Shown piece after piece: positions 8,640 through 16,879 of a DNA stretch of 64,000 nt (its first letter is position 1; every line of letters begins with the position of its first letter). The position numbers were made by a program, and so were the translations under genes. Origin of the DNA: Rhodospirillales bacterium (lineage in GTDB: Bacteria > Pseudomonadota > Alphaproteobacteria > Rhodospirillales > Defluviicoccaceae); the NCBI GenBank assembly GCA_016710335.1, contig JADJXQ010000024.1, positions 195,001-259,000 of the forward strand, given 5' to 3'. The notes beneath the pieces are model-generated. The model searched no databases and was not told where the DNA came from. It saw only the letters and a program-made list of their open reading frames with translations.

Positions 8640-8760
8640 CGGCTTGAACCTCCCTCGAATTGGTGGACACCTTTGTTGAGCTCCTTTGGGAGCAGGAAGG
8701 TGTTTGATGACGAAATCGCGTCGGAGTTTCACGGACGAGTTCAAGCGGTGGGGAAGATAA
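8640..8760 (+). mobile_element. IS3-family stub with first codons of orfA
   Basis: From the ATG at 8707 the frame reads MTKSRRSFTDEFKR, the standard start of an IS3-family OrfA. It then breaks off into WGR and a stop at 8758-8760. The preceding bases (GGTGGACACC around 8664) resemble an element end. Everything downstream in the element is lost. Confidence 0.6.
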
Positions 8761-9151
8761 TATAGCTTCTTGGGCGGACAGCTTTCGGCAGTGCGAGAGC
8801 GTTACAAAGTTGCTCTGAATGGCTCGATTGAGCCGCGTCAGCCCTTGACTGCTCCGGCGGCGGGGATATTTGGCTTGCGGGCTCCCTGCGGGGAACCGGT
8901 TCGGCAACACCCGCAAACATGGGCGTTGCCCTACACCGAAACGTTTGGGAAAAAACTCTCTTCGCGAAGTCGTTGTATATCAATACGTTAGCGCAGGCTC
9001 TGCATACATTTGCATACATCCGCATACAGAATTGCGGCCGAAACGGACACAAAAGGCCTACTATCAGGACTTTAGACCCAATCCCCCTGTGCGATTCCGC
9101 CACAAACCTGCGCGAATTCGGCGCAGTTCGACGCCGGCCGCAGCGGCTTTG
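8761..9151. other. gene-free stretch next to the IS3 stub
   Basis: About 390 bases with no credible coding sequence. It is less GC-rich than its surroundings (runs such as gaaaaaactctcttcg near 8950) and holds three phased heptamers at 9002-9028. Probably insertion-element or island-junction debris. Confidence 0.5.
9002..9028. repeat. three GCATACA heptamers, 10 bp apart
   Basis: GCATACA occurs at 9002-9008, 9012-9018 and 9022-9028, exactly one helical turn apart, inside a gene-free region. This is the spacing expected of a protein-binding array such as integrase arm sites. No partner gene is seen nearby. Confidence 0.5.
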
Positions 9152-9334
9152 TCATTGCGCGAATTCGGGGTCGAGTTCGCCCTCCGGGTCCGCTTCGACC
9201 AGTTCGGCGGCGCGCACGTAGAGGGCGGCGAAGCGTTCGACGCGCTCCGCGGACTCGGGATCGCGGCCGCCGACGGCGCCGAACAACTGGGCTGCATCCC
9301 GCAGCAGCTTTGCCGCGAGTTCGGCATGGGTCAT
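9152..9334 (-). CDS. small hypothetical protein
   Basis: A 60-residue acidic helical protein (MTHAELAAKLLRDAAQLF start, PEGELDPEFAQ end). The ATG at 9334 is chosen because AAGGAG lies ten bases upstream; a longer reading frame from 9406 lacks any ribosome site. No cysteines, no hydrophobic segment, and no family I can name. Codon use fits the genome. It is the first core-like gene after the accessory block and reads in the same direction as the HIT gene upstream of it. Confidence 0.6.
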   Translation of the reverse strand: MTHAELAAKLLRDAAQLFGAVGGRDPESAERVERFAALYVRAAELVEADPEGELDPEFAQ

Positions 9335-9446
9335 GTCGTCATTTCTCCTTGTTGAATCTGGATTGGACAGGCGCAAGCTTCCGGCGCGGGTCCCCCATAC
9401 AAACACAGGCGTAACCGCTCCGTAAAGGCACGCGGTCCGGCGTCCT

Positions 9447-9866
9447 TCACACGTGCCGGCGGATGCCGTTGGCGGCGGCGGCGATGGCGTCCTTGTCGCC
9501 CGGCTTCAGGCCCCAGTTGAGCCTGAGGTCGTCGCCCTCGATCCTCGGCAGCACGTGCCAATGAAAATGAGCGACTGACTGCGCCGCCCCCGGCCCGTTG
9601 GCCTGGACGATGTTGACCCCGTCCGGCGCCATGGCGTCGCGCACCGCCGCCGCGACCCGCTTGACCGTTGCGACGGTCGCCGCCAGGAGGTCATCCGGCA
9701 TGGCGTACAGATCCGCAGCATGCGCCTTGGGGACCACCAGGACATGACCGGGATTGGCGGGATTGATGTCCATGAACGCCATGCTCCGCTCGTCCTCGAA
9801 GACCCTGACGCTCGGGACCTCTCCCCGTACGATTTTGCAGAAAATGCAGTCGTCCACAAGCGTCAT
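9447..9866 (-). CDS. HIT family hydrolase
   Basis: A 139-residue histidine-triad protein. These cytoplasmic enzymes hydrolyse nucleoside phosphoramidates and related nucleotides. The catalytic HxHxH is seen as HFHWHVLPR near residue 105, and the zinc-type CIFCKIV motif lies at residues 8-14. NPANPGHVLVVPKAH is typical of the family. The ATG at 9866 has GGGAGG six bases upstream. Length is normal. It is divergent from modA, with about 120 bases between the starts. Confidence 0.93.
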   Translation of the reverse strand: MTLVDDCIFCKIVRGEVPSVRVFEDERSMAFMDINPANPGHVLVVPKAHAADLYAMPDDLLAATVATVKRVAAAVRDAMAPDGVNIVQANGPGAAQSVAHFHWHVLPRIEGDDLRLNWGLKPGDKDAIAAAANGIRRHV

Positions 9867-9946
9867 TCAGCGCCTCCCGATGCAAGTGTTGGCCTTCCCG
9901 GAATCGCACCCTAATGTCTGCGACTGCCGGCGGCAACGCTGCGGCC

Positions 9947-9991
9947 GGAGTGCCAGGATCCGGAGTGCCGGGATCCGGAGTGCCGGAATGG
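9947..9991 (+). repeat. three 15-bp tandem repeats ending at the modA start
   Basis: Units 9947-9961, 9962-9976 and 9977-9991 follow GGAGTGCCGGGATCC with one change in the first copy and two or three in the last. The third copy supplies both the GGAG Shine-Dalgarno (9977-9980) and the ATG (9988) of modA, seven bases apart. Confidence 0.85.
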
Positions 9992-10824
9992 GGTCGAGCA
10001 CGATCGGTAACCAAATCGCGCGCCTTGGCCGCGTCGGCGCGCGCGCTGTCGCCGCCGCTGTCCTGCTCGTGCTGGCTTCGGCGCCCGGCGCCCCGTTGCG
10101 GGCGGAGGAGGCTCCGGTGGTCGCCGCGGCGGCCGACCTGCAGTTCGCGCTGGCCGACATCGCCGCCGCGTTCCGCAGGGAGACCGGCGCGTCGGTGACG
10201 CTCACCTTCGGCGCCTCCGGCAACCTGGCCCGCCAGATCCGCCAGGGCGCACCCTATCAGCTGTATCTGTCAGCCGACGAGGCTTACGTGCTCGATCTGG
10301 CGCGGGAGGGGTTCACGCGCGGCCCCGGCGCCGTCTACGCTAATGGCCGCCTGGTCGTCTTCGCGCCCCAAGGCTCGCCCGTTGCGCCTGATGGCAGCCT
10401 CGACGGCCTGCGCGGCGCGTTGAACGAAGGGCGGGTGCAAGCCTTCGCCATCGCCAATCCGGAGCACGCGCCCTACGGCGCTCGCGCCCGTGAAGCGCTG
10501 CGCCACGCAGGCTTGTGGGAGGCCGTCGAGCCACATTTGGTGTACGGGGAAAACGTGGCCCAGGCGGCGCAGTTCGCCACGTCCGGCTCGGCGGACGGCG
10601 GCATCTTTGCGCACGCGCTGGCGCTGTCGCCGGCCGTCGGCCGGCTCGGCCGCTTCGCCCTGATCCCGGCGGCGTACCACACGCCGCTCCGCCAGCGCAT
10701 GGTGCTGCTCAGGCCGGCAGGAGCGACGGCGGCGCGCTTCTACGACTACCTGCAGCAGCCGCCGGCGTGGGCGCTGTTGGACCGCTACGGGTTCGCGCGT
10801 CCCGACCCGCAGGCCGGGGATTAG
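9988..10824 (+). CDS. modA: molybdate ABC transporter, substrate-binding protein
   Basis: A 278-residue periplasmic binding protein of the ModA family, which captures molybdate or tungstate. A signal peptide is present (residues 10-37, AAAVLLVLASAPGAPLRAEE). The mature part shows VVAAAADLQFALADIAAAF, then LTFGASGNLARQIRQGAPYQLYLSADEAY and IANPEHAPYGARAREAL, all ModA hallmarks. The start at 9988 follows GGAG at seven bases; longer frames upstream run through antisense HIT sequence. It is the first gene of modABC, with modB six bases downstream. No ModE-type regulator or Moco riboswitch was recognised. Confidence 0.95.
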   Translation: MGSSTIGNQIARLGRVGARAVAAAVLLVLASAPGAPLRAEEAPVVAAAADLQFALADIAAAFRRETGASVTLTFGASGNLARQIRQGAPYQLYLSADEAYVLDLAREGFTRGPGAVYANGRLVVFAPQGSPVAPDGSLDGLRGALNEGRVQAFAIANPEHAPYGARAREALRHAGLWEAVEPHLVYGENVAQAAQFATSGSADGGIFAHALALSPAVGRLGRFALIPAAYHTPLRQRMVLLRPAGATAARFYDYLQQPPAWALLDRYGFARPDPQAGD

Positions 10825-10830
10825 GGGCGC

Positions 10831-11499
10831 ATGGACTGGAGCGCGCTGACGCTGTCGTTGCGCCTCGGCGCGCTCACGGTCGTGGTCCTGCTGCCGTTGG
10901 CGATACTGGTCGCGCGCCCGCTCGCCTGGCGGCGGTTTCGCGGCAAGGCCATCGTCGAAGCGTTGTTCGCTCTGCCGCTGGTGCTGCCGCCGACCGTGCT
11001 CGGCTATTACCTCTTGCTCGCCTTCGGCGGCGCGTCTCCGGTCGGCCGCGCGTGGAGCGACGTGTTCGGCGGACCGCTGGTGTTCAGCTTCGAAGGCCTG
11101 TTGCTGGCCTCCGTCATCGTCAACCTGCCATTCGCGGTGCAGCCGGTGCAGCGCGGCTTCGAGGCGATCCCGGGGGAGCTGCGCGACGCGGCGTTCTGCT
11201 GCGGCATGACGCCGTGGCGGGTGTTCACGCGCATCGAGTTGCCGCTCGCCTGGCCCGGCATCCTCACCGGCGCGGTGCTGACCTTCGCCCATACGCTGGG
11301 CGAGTTCGGCGTGGTATTGATGATCGGCGGCAACATTCCCGGCGAGACGCGCACCATGTCCATCGCCATCTATGATCGTGTCCAGGCGTTCGACGACGCG
11401 GCGGCCGGCCGCATGGCGATCGTCCTGGTGGTGCTCTCCGTCGCGGCCATCGCCCTGACCTATGCTCTTTCCGCGCGCGTCGGCCGGCGGCTCGACTGA
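10831..11499 (+). CDS. modB: molybdate ABC transporter permease
   Basis: A 222-residue inner-membrane permease with about five membrane helices. Family features are LPLVLPPTVLGYYLLLAFG near residue 50 and the ABC-contacting EAA loop (RDAAFCCGMTPWRVFTRIELPLAWPGI, residues 117-143), which docks on ModC. HTLGEFGVVLMIGGNIPGET is the classic ModB signature. It overlaps modC by 38 bases, as is common in compact mod operons. Confidence 0.96.
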   Translation: MDWSALTLSLRLGALTVVVLLPLAILVARPLAWRRFRGKAIVEALFALPLVLPPTVLGYYLLLAFGGASPVGRAWSDVFGGPLVFSFEGLLLASVIVNLPFAVQPVQRGFEAIPGELRDAAFCCGMTPWRVFTRIELPLAWPGILTGAVLTFAHTLGEFGVVLMIGGNIPGETRTMSIAIYDRVQAFDDAAAGRMAIVLVVLSVAAIALTYALSARVGRRLD

Positions 11500-12640
11500 G
11501 GGCCCGGCCGGTCCCGGCCTCCACGTCCGGCTGGCGCAGACGCAGCCGATCCCTCTCGGCGTCCGTTTCGCCGCCCGCGGGCGCGAGGTGCTGGCGCTGG
11601 TGGGGCCGTCGGGCAGCGGCAAGTCGACGGTGCTCCGCTGCATCGCGGGGCTGCACCGGGCCGCTGCGGGTCGGATCGTGGTCAACGGCGAGACGTGGTT
11701 CGACGCGGCGGCCGGGGTCCATCTGGCTCCCTACCGCCGCCGCACAGGCTTGGTGCTGCAGAGCTACGCCCTGTTTCCGCACATGACCGTGCTCGGCAAC
11801 GTGCTGAGCGCCCTCGGCCACCTGCCGGCGCCGGCGCGGGAGGCGCGGGCCCGCGAGGTTCTCGAGATCGTCAATCTCGCGGGCCTCGAGCACCGCCGGC
11901 CGGCGCAGCTCTCCGGCGGTCAGCAACAGCGGGTGGCCGTCGCCCGGGCGCTGGCCCGCGAGCCGGACGTGCTGCTCCTGGACGAGCCGTTTTCCGCCGT
12001 CGACAAGGCAACGCGCGAGAAGCTCTACAGGGAGCTGGCCGCGATGCGGACGCGGCTGTCGATGCCGGTGGTGCTCGTCACCCACGACCTCGACGAAGCG
12101 ACGCTGCTCGCCGACCGCCTCTGCATCCTCCATCACGGCAACACCCTGCAGGTGGGCACGCCGGCCGAGGTGGTGGATCGTCCGGATTCGGCCGAGGTGG
12201 CGCGCCTCGTCGGTCACAAGAACATCTTCAAGGGGACGGTGGTCGGCCACGACACGGAACGCGGATTGACCATGGTGCGCTGGCGGGATCGGGTCCATGA
12301 TGTTCGCGGCGACGGGAGCTTTTCGGCCGGCGCCGCGGTCGCGTGGCTGGTGCCGCCGGCGCATATCCTGCTCCACCGCCGCGGTCGGCCATCGCGGGGC
12401 GAGGCGGAGAACCCCGTCAGCGGTGTGTTGAGCGAGTGCACCGGGATGCGCGACACGGTCATCTGCGTGCTGCGCATCGGCAGCGGGGGCGGCGGCGGCG
12501 ACTCTTTGACGTTCACCGTTCCGAGCCATGTGGCGCGTAGAAACGGGCTGGCCATCGGGGAGGAGGCGACCGTGTCGCTGCTCGCCGCCGGCATCCACCT
12601 GATGCCGGCCGAAGTCGCTCCGGTCGAGCCTCAGCCGTAG
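11462..12640 (+). CDS. modC: molybdate ABC transporter ATPase
   Basis: A 392-residue ABC ATPase that powers molybdate import. Walker A is GPSGSGKST near residue 49, the Q-loop LVLQSYALFPHMTV, the signature LSGGQQQRVAVARAL, Walker B VLLLDEPFSAVD and the switch His in VLVTHDLDEA. After residue 240 comes a TOBE/MOP-type molybdate-binding domain (VVGHDTERGLTMVRW, then AWLVPPAHILLH). The ATG at 11462 lies inside modB; no better start is evident. The 3' end overlaps the converging metallopeptidase gene by ten bases. Confidence 0.94.
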   Translation: MLFPRASAGGSTEGPAGPGLHVRLAQTQPIPLGVRFAARGREVLALVGPSGSGKSTVLRCIAGLHRAAAGRIVVNGETWFDAAAGVHLAPYRRRTGLVLQSYALFPHMTVLGNVLSALGHLPAPAREARAREVLEIVNLAGLEHRRPAQLSGGQQQRVAVARALAREPDVLLLDEPFSAVDKATREKLYRELAAMRTRLSMPVVLVTHDLDEATLLADRLCILHHGNTLQVGTPAEVVDRPDSAEVARLVGHKNIFKGTVVGHDTERGLTMVRWRDRVHDVRGDGSFSAGAAVAWLVPPAHILLHRRGRPSRGEAENPVSGVLSECTGMRDTVICVLRIGSGGGGGDSLTFTVPSHVARRNGLAIGEEATVSLLAAGIHLMPAEVAPVEPQP

Positions 12641-13365
12641 AGCATCAGGCCGCTGCCGTGTTGCGAGAGCCACTGCCGCGCGTTGCGCGCCTCCGGGGTC
12701 AGAGTCTCGACAACGCGCCAGAACGCCGGGCCGTGGCCGCGCTCCACGAGGTGCGCCAACTCGTGCGCGACCACATAGTCGAGAACCACTGGCGGCGCCA
12801 TGATCAGCCGCCAATTGAAGGACAGGTTGCCATTGGCCGCGCACGAGCCCCAGCGGGTGCGCTGATCGCGGATGGCGATGCGCCCAGGGCGGCGACCGAT
12901 CCGCGCCGCTGCGCCCTCCACGCGCGGCGCCAACGCCTCCCGCGCGCGATTTCGCAGCCAGGCGTGGACCTGATCCGAAAGCCGGCCGAGGGTGCCGCCG
13001 ACCACGATCTCGCCGCCCGCGGCGTTCACCGCGCGGCGTGGCTGTGCCGGGTCATGGCGGATGCGGTGCGGGACCCCCTGGAGCGGGATCTCGGCGCCGG
13101 GCGCGAACGGAATCCGCCTCGGCAAGGCGCCCAGCCGGCTTCGCAGCCACTCGCTCTTGCTGCGGGCGAAGGCGACGCCATCGTCCACCGAGACGCCGGA
13201 GGGCACGGTGATGACCACTGCGCCGGAGCAGGGGGCGATGCGCAGGATCATACGGCGGGCGCGCGGATTGCAGCGAACGGTGACGGGCAGCGTCCGATCC
13301 GCGAGGGTCAGCGACGCGCTGGCGACCGCGATCCTCTCCCGGCGCAGGCGCGAAATGATGCGCAT
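12631..13365 (-). CDS. YgjP/SprT-like zinc metallopeptidase
   Basis: A 244-residue protein of the YgjP-like (DUF45) metallopeptidase family. The zinc site is HELAHLVERGH near residue 205, and it is preceded by the family-typical RTRWGSCAANGNLSFNWRLIMAP. The physiological substrate is not known. I start it at the ATG at 13365, two bases after the stop of the YcgN-like gene, so the two are almost certainly co-transcribed. Its end overlaps modC by ten bases. Confidence 0.9.
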   Translation of the reverse strand: MRIISRLRRERIAVASASLTLADRTLPVTVRCNPRARRMILRIAPCSGAVVITVPSGVSVDDGVAFARSKSEWLRSRLGALPRRIPFAPGAEIPLQGVPHRIRHDPAQPRRAVNAAGGEIVVGGTLGRLSDQVHAWLRNRAREALAPRVEGAAARIGRRPGRIAIRDQRTRWGSCAANGNLSFNWRLIMAPPVVLDYVVAHELAHLVERGHGPAFWRVVETLTPEARNARQWLSQHGSGLMLYG

Positions 13366-13367
13366 GG

Positions 13368-13838
13368 TCAGGTGCGCTCCCAAGTCTCGTCGTCATCGGG
13401 CCAACTGACGATGTGGTGCTCGAGCGGGCCGGCTTGGCGCTCCGGAACCGCCCGGCCGCGAACGGAAGCGCCGACACGATGCACCAGTTCGGGGTCGCCG
13501 GAGACCAGGTGGTGCCACCACGGCAGATCCCGGCCCGCGGCAAGGCGGCGATAGGCGCAGCTCGCCGGCAGCCAGCCGAACTCGGCGACGTTGTCCGGTC
13601 TCAGGATCTGACACGACGGCACCCGCTGGACGCGATTGGCGTAGTCCCGGCACCGGCACGCGCTGGTGTCGAGCAGCCGGCAGGCGACGTTGGTGTGGGC
13701 GATGTCGCCGGTCGCCGGGTCTTCGAGCTTGGCGAGGCAGCACTTGCCGCAGCCGTCGCAGAGCGACTCCCACTCCGCCGCGGTCATCTCGGCAAGGGTT
13801 TTCCGCCGCCAGAACGGCGGTCCGGAAAGTTCAGCCAT
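13368..13838 (-). CDS. YcgN-like cysteine cluster protein (UPF0260)
   Basis: A 156-residue cytoplasmic protein of the YcgN/UPF0260 family. Conserved cysteines are CDGCGKCC (residues 28-35), the ACRLLDTSACRCRDY stretch and CQILRP, a pattern suggesting metal or Fe-S binding. FGWLPASCAYRRLAAGRDLPWWHHLVSGD is the diagnostic middle part. Function is unknown. It starts inside the end of cobB (8-base overlap) and is followed within two bases by the metallopeptidase gene. Confidence 0.9.
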   Translation of the reverse strand: MAELSGPPFWRRKTLAEMTAAEWESLCDGCGKCCLAKLEDPATGDIAHTNVACRLLDTSACRCRDYANRVQRVPSCQILRPDNVAEFGWLPASCAYRRLAAGRDLPWWHHLVSGDPELVHRVGASVRGRAVPERQAGPLEHHIVSWPDDDETWERT

Positions 13839-15162
13839 CCGCCGCATCCTCCCGGTCGATCAGGTGCACGAACGAGCCCATGACCGAGCCGGCAGCGAGG
13901 CCGGTGGCGCCGAGCGGCCGTCCGCCGGCATCGGCGCAATCGAACAGGGGCTGGCCGGGGCCTTCGCGGAGCACCTTTGCGAAGTGGAACTCGTGGCCGC
14001 GGAACACGGCGCCGCTCGGTCCCAGAGGCCCAGAAGACGCAAGCGATACCCGCCGATAGCCGAGGTGCAGTCCGCGATCCGCGAACGACGTCTCCACCGG
14101 CAGCAGGCCGGCCATCGCATGCGCTTCGCCGCCGGCGTCGATCAACTGTTCGCCGAGGACCATGTAGCCGCCGCATTCCCCGAACACCGCCGCGCCCCGC
14201 GCCGCGGCCTCCCGCAAGCCGGTGAGGAACCGCCGGTTGCCGGCGAGGCGCGCGGCGTGCAACTCCGGATATCCGCCGGGGAGGTAGATCGCGTCGCAGT
14301 CCTCCGCGGGTGGTTCATCGGCGAGCGGCGAGAACGGCACGAGCTCGCAGCCGGCCCCGCGCCACCCTTCCGTCACCAGCGGATAGCGGAACGCGAAAGC
14401 GACATCATCGGCGACGGCGATCCGCTGCCCCAGTGGCGGCAGCGGCGGCGAGGTCGTCGTAGGGGCGCCAGGAGCCGACGACGGGCGCGCCAGCGCGCAG
14501 AGTCTCGCGGTGTCGACATGCGTCGCGAAGAACTCCGCCGCATCATCGAGAAAGCGGGCGAGATCGGAGTGCTCCAGCGCCTGCACCAGGCCGAGGTGGC
14601 GCTCGGGGAGACGGAGCGTCTCCGCATAAGGCAGGCAGCCCAGCACTGCGACATCGGGCAGATGGTCGGCCATGGCGTCCCGCAGGACCGCGGCGTGGCC
14701 GGGGCCGCCGACCCGATTGAACAGCACCCCGACCACATGGACGTCGCGCCGATGGGTCGCGAAGCCGCGCACCACTGCCGCTGCGGAGGCCGCTTGAGCG
14801 CCGGCGTCCACGATGAGAACCACCGGCCAGCCGCTCATGGCGGCAAGGTCGGCGGTCGATCCGGTGCGGGCATCGGCGCCGTCGAACAGGCCCATGACGC
14901 CTTCGCACACCACCAGCTCCGCGCTGGTCGCGAGCGTCGTCATGGCGGCCGAAAGGGTCGCCTCGCGCATGGCCCATACGTCGAGATTGATGCACGCCCT
15001 TCCGGTGGCGGCGGCATGGAACCCGGCGTCGATGTAGTCCGGGCCCATCTTTGCCGACGCCGTGACTACTCCCGAACGGACGAGGTGGCGCAGCAGGCCC
15101 AGGGTGACGACCGTCTTGCCACACCCGGAGGCGGGCGCCGCGATGATCAGCCCGCGCGTCAT
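13831..15162 (-). CDS. cobB: cobyrinate a,c-diamide synthase
   Basis: A 443-residue CobB/CbiA-type enzyme that amidates the a and c side chains of (hydrogeno)cobyrinic acid with glutamine and ATP in cobalamin synthesis. The N-terminal dethiobiotin-synthetase-like ATPase has APASGCGKTVV and KMGPDYIDAGFH. The C-terminal class I glutamine amidotransferase has YLPGGYPELHA, then the nucleophile region VFGECGGYMVLG and a FHFAKV histidine. Length is normal. No other cobalamin gene is adjacent, so the rest of the pathway must lie outside the window. Confidence 0.95.
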   Translation of the reverse strand: MTRGLIIAAPASGCGKTVVTLGLLRHLVRSGVVTASAKMGPDYIDAGFHAAATGRACINLDVWAMREATLSAAMTTLATSAELVVCEGVMGLFDGADARTGSTADLAAMSGWPVVLIVDAGAQAASAAAVVRGFATHRRDVHVVGVLFNRVGGPGHAAVLRDAMADHLPDVAVLGCLPYAETLRLPERHLGLVQALEHSDLARFLDDAAEFFATHVDTARLCALARPSSAPGAPTTTSPPLPPLGQRIAVADDVAFAFRYPLVTEGWRGAGCELVPFSPLADEPPAEDCDAIYLPGGYPELHAARLAGNRRFLTGLREAAARGAAVFGECGGYMVLGEQLIDAGGEAHAMAGLLPVETSFADRGLHLGYRRVSLASSGPLGPSGAVFRGHEFHFAKVLREGPGQPLFDCADAGGRPLGATGLAAGSVMGSFVHLIDREDAADG

Positions 15163-15175
15163 AGCGTCGTGCGGC

Positions 15176-15841
15176 CTAAAGAGCCGCTTCCAGTTGCTCG
15201 GCCATGCGCTCGGCGCTCAGGTTGTGGCTGAAGTGGCGCACATAGCTCCCGTCGGGCCCCATCAAGTAGGTGATCGAGGTGTGGTCCATCAGGTAGGCGC
15301 CCTGCTCCGCCCCCTCCTGTTCGACCTTGGCGGAATAGACCCTGTAGGCCTTGGCCGCCGCCGCGACCTGCTCCGGCGTGCCGGTGAGGGCAACGAGCCG
15401 CGGATGGAAGAACTCCACGTAGTCCTTCAGCACCTCCGGCGTGTCCCGTTCCGGATCGACGGTGATCAACACCGGCGCGATCGCTTCCGCCTTGTCGCCC
15501 AGCAACTCCATGGCGCCGGAGTTGCGCGAAAGCGACGTCGGGCAGACGTCGGGGCAGTAGGTGTAGCCGAAGTAGACCAGCATGTATTTGCCGTGAAAGT
15601 CGGCGTCCGTCACCGTTCGTCCATCCTGGTCCACCAGGGTGAACGGTCCACCAATGGCGGCGCCCGCGGCCGAAGACTGCGGCGTGCCGGGAACCGTGGC
15701 AGCGTCCTCACCCGCCGGTCCGAAGTAGTGGCGGCCGGCGAGGAAGGCGACGATGATGAGGATCATGACTGCGAGCGCCACGATCACGCCATTGATGCCG
15801 CGGGTCGCTTGTTGCTTCCGGGCGGGATCGGCGTCCGTCAT
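15176..15841 (-). CDS. SCO1/SenC family copper chaperone
   Basis: A 221-residue membrane-anchored thioredoxin-fold protein. One N-terminal helix (GVIVALAVMILIIVAFLAG, residues 16-34) anchors it with the domain in the periplasm. The copper ligands are the CxxxC in GYTYCPDVCPTSL and the His in YLMDHTSITYLM. SCO proteins deliver copper to, or maintain thiols of, the Cu-A site of cytochrome oxidase. The ATG at 15841 has GGAG ten bases upstream. It lies directly after a TauE/SafE-like membrane protein gene, supporting a shared role in oxidase copper assembly. Confidence 0.94.
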   Translation of the reverse strand: MTDADPARKQQATRGINGVIVALAVMILIIVAFLAGRHYFGPAGEDAATVPGTPQSSAAGAAIGGPFTLVDQDGRTVTDADFHGKYMLVYFGYTYCPDVCPTSLSRNSGAMELLGDKAEAIAPVLITVDPERDTPEVLKDYVEFFHPRLVALTGTPEQVAAAAKAYRVYSAKVEQEGAEQGAYLMDHTSITYLMGPDGSYVRHFSHNLSAERMAEQLEAAL

Positions 15842-15864
15842 GTCGTGCAACTCCTTCACTTCGA

Positions 15865-16650
15865 TCAGGCAATGATCCGCCACGCCATGTAGGTGAGCGC
15901 GGCGGCGTTGAGCATCAACAACACCGGCGTAACGCGCGCCGTCATCGTTCGCCAGCGGAGTCCCGCCACATGCCCGGCGAAACCGACCCCGACGAGCGCG
16001 GGCACGGTGCCGAGCGCGAACATCGCCATCGCCATGGCCCCCGACAGCGCACTGCCGCTCGACGCCGCGGCCGCCAGGGCGCCGTACAGCAGTCCGCACG
16101 GCAGGAAGCCGAGGGCAAGGCCGAGCGCGTACCCCCTGATCCCGATGGGCCGCTGGAACAGCGGCCGCACGGAGCGTCCGACGGAGCGCCCCCACCAGTC
16201 CTCGCCGCCCCGCGACAGCCACGGCGTCGCGAACCTCGGCAGGACGGCGCCCAGGCGCTCGAGGCCGTAGCCGAGGAACAGCAGCGCCGCGATGGCAAGC
16301 AACGCCGCCGAAAGCCAGCGGAGGCCGGTGACGTCGGCGACTCCGCCGGCGACAGCCGCCGCCGCCGCCCCGAGCCCCGTGTAGGTGGTCATGCGCCCGA
16401 GATGATAGGGCGCCAGCGCCGCCCCGAACAGGCGATCGAGCTCGCGCATTCCCGCCGCCGGCGTCGCCTCCAGGCGCGCCACGGTCTGGCCCAGAACCAG
16501 CGGCCCGCACATGCCGACGCAGTGCCCGATGCTGCCCACCAGCCCGGCCACGAACAGACTGGCGAGGAGGTCGCCATGCTGAACCGCGACCGCCTGACAG
16601 TACGCCAGTCCGGACGACAGCAGTCCGAAGACTTGAGGATCGGAGGTCAT
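15865..16650 (-). CDS. sulfite exporter TauE/SafE-like (DsbD_2) membrane protein
   Basis: A 261-residue polytopic inner-membrane protein of the DsbD_2-type TauE/SafE family, with about six helices. The motif GSIGHCVGMCGPLVLGQ (residues 40-56) and the repeat-like LGFLPCGLLYGAL carry the conserved cysteines and Gly-Pro kinks. Relatives sit in cytochrome oxidase maturation loci and are thought to move metal or electrons. Together with the downstream SCO gene (23-base gap) it probably serves copper delivery to a terminal oxidase. That is inference from neighbourhood. Confidence 0.85.
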   Translation of the reverse strand: MTSDPQVFGLLSSGLAYCQAVAVQHGDLLASLFVAGLVGSIGHCVGMCGPLVLGQTVARLEATPAAGMRELDRLFGAALAPYHLGRMTTYTGLGAAAAAVAGGVADVTGLRWLSAALLAIAALLFLGYGLERLGAVLPRFATPWLSRGGEDWWGRSVGRSVRPLFQRPIGIRGYALGLALGFLPCGLLYGALAAAASSGSALSGAMAMAMFALGTVPALVGVGFAGHVAGLRWRTMTARVTPVLLMLNAAALTYMAWRIIA

Positions 16651-16879
16651 GGCCTAGTGGCAGGGGTCATGCGCGAAAGCGGCGGTCGACGCCTCCCATC
16701 CAACATATTGCGGCCCGGCCCCCTTTGCAATCGCAGCACGGACAGGATGAGTAAGGCGGGCGTCCCGTTCTCAAGACGTGGTAAACTGATTCAGCAGACC
16801 GTACTTCATGCCGAGCCTCTTGAAACATGAGCTTCGTCGTCGTGCACGACGGGGGAAGGGGAAGGGGAAGGGAAGACCG

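Noticed and set aside
9060..9110. tRNA-like piece on the minus strand (GTGGCGGAAT... resembling tRNA-Leu)
   Set aside because: No acceptor stem or T-loop could be built; at most a decayed fragment.
9867..9987. Molybdenum-cofactor riboswitch or ModE site upstream of modA
   Set aside because: Only about 120 bases separate the divergent starts and no matching fold or ModE palindrome was seen.
11264..12844. 526-codon minus-strand frame opposite modBC
   Set aside because: Shadow of modB and modC; no family features.
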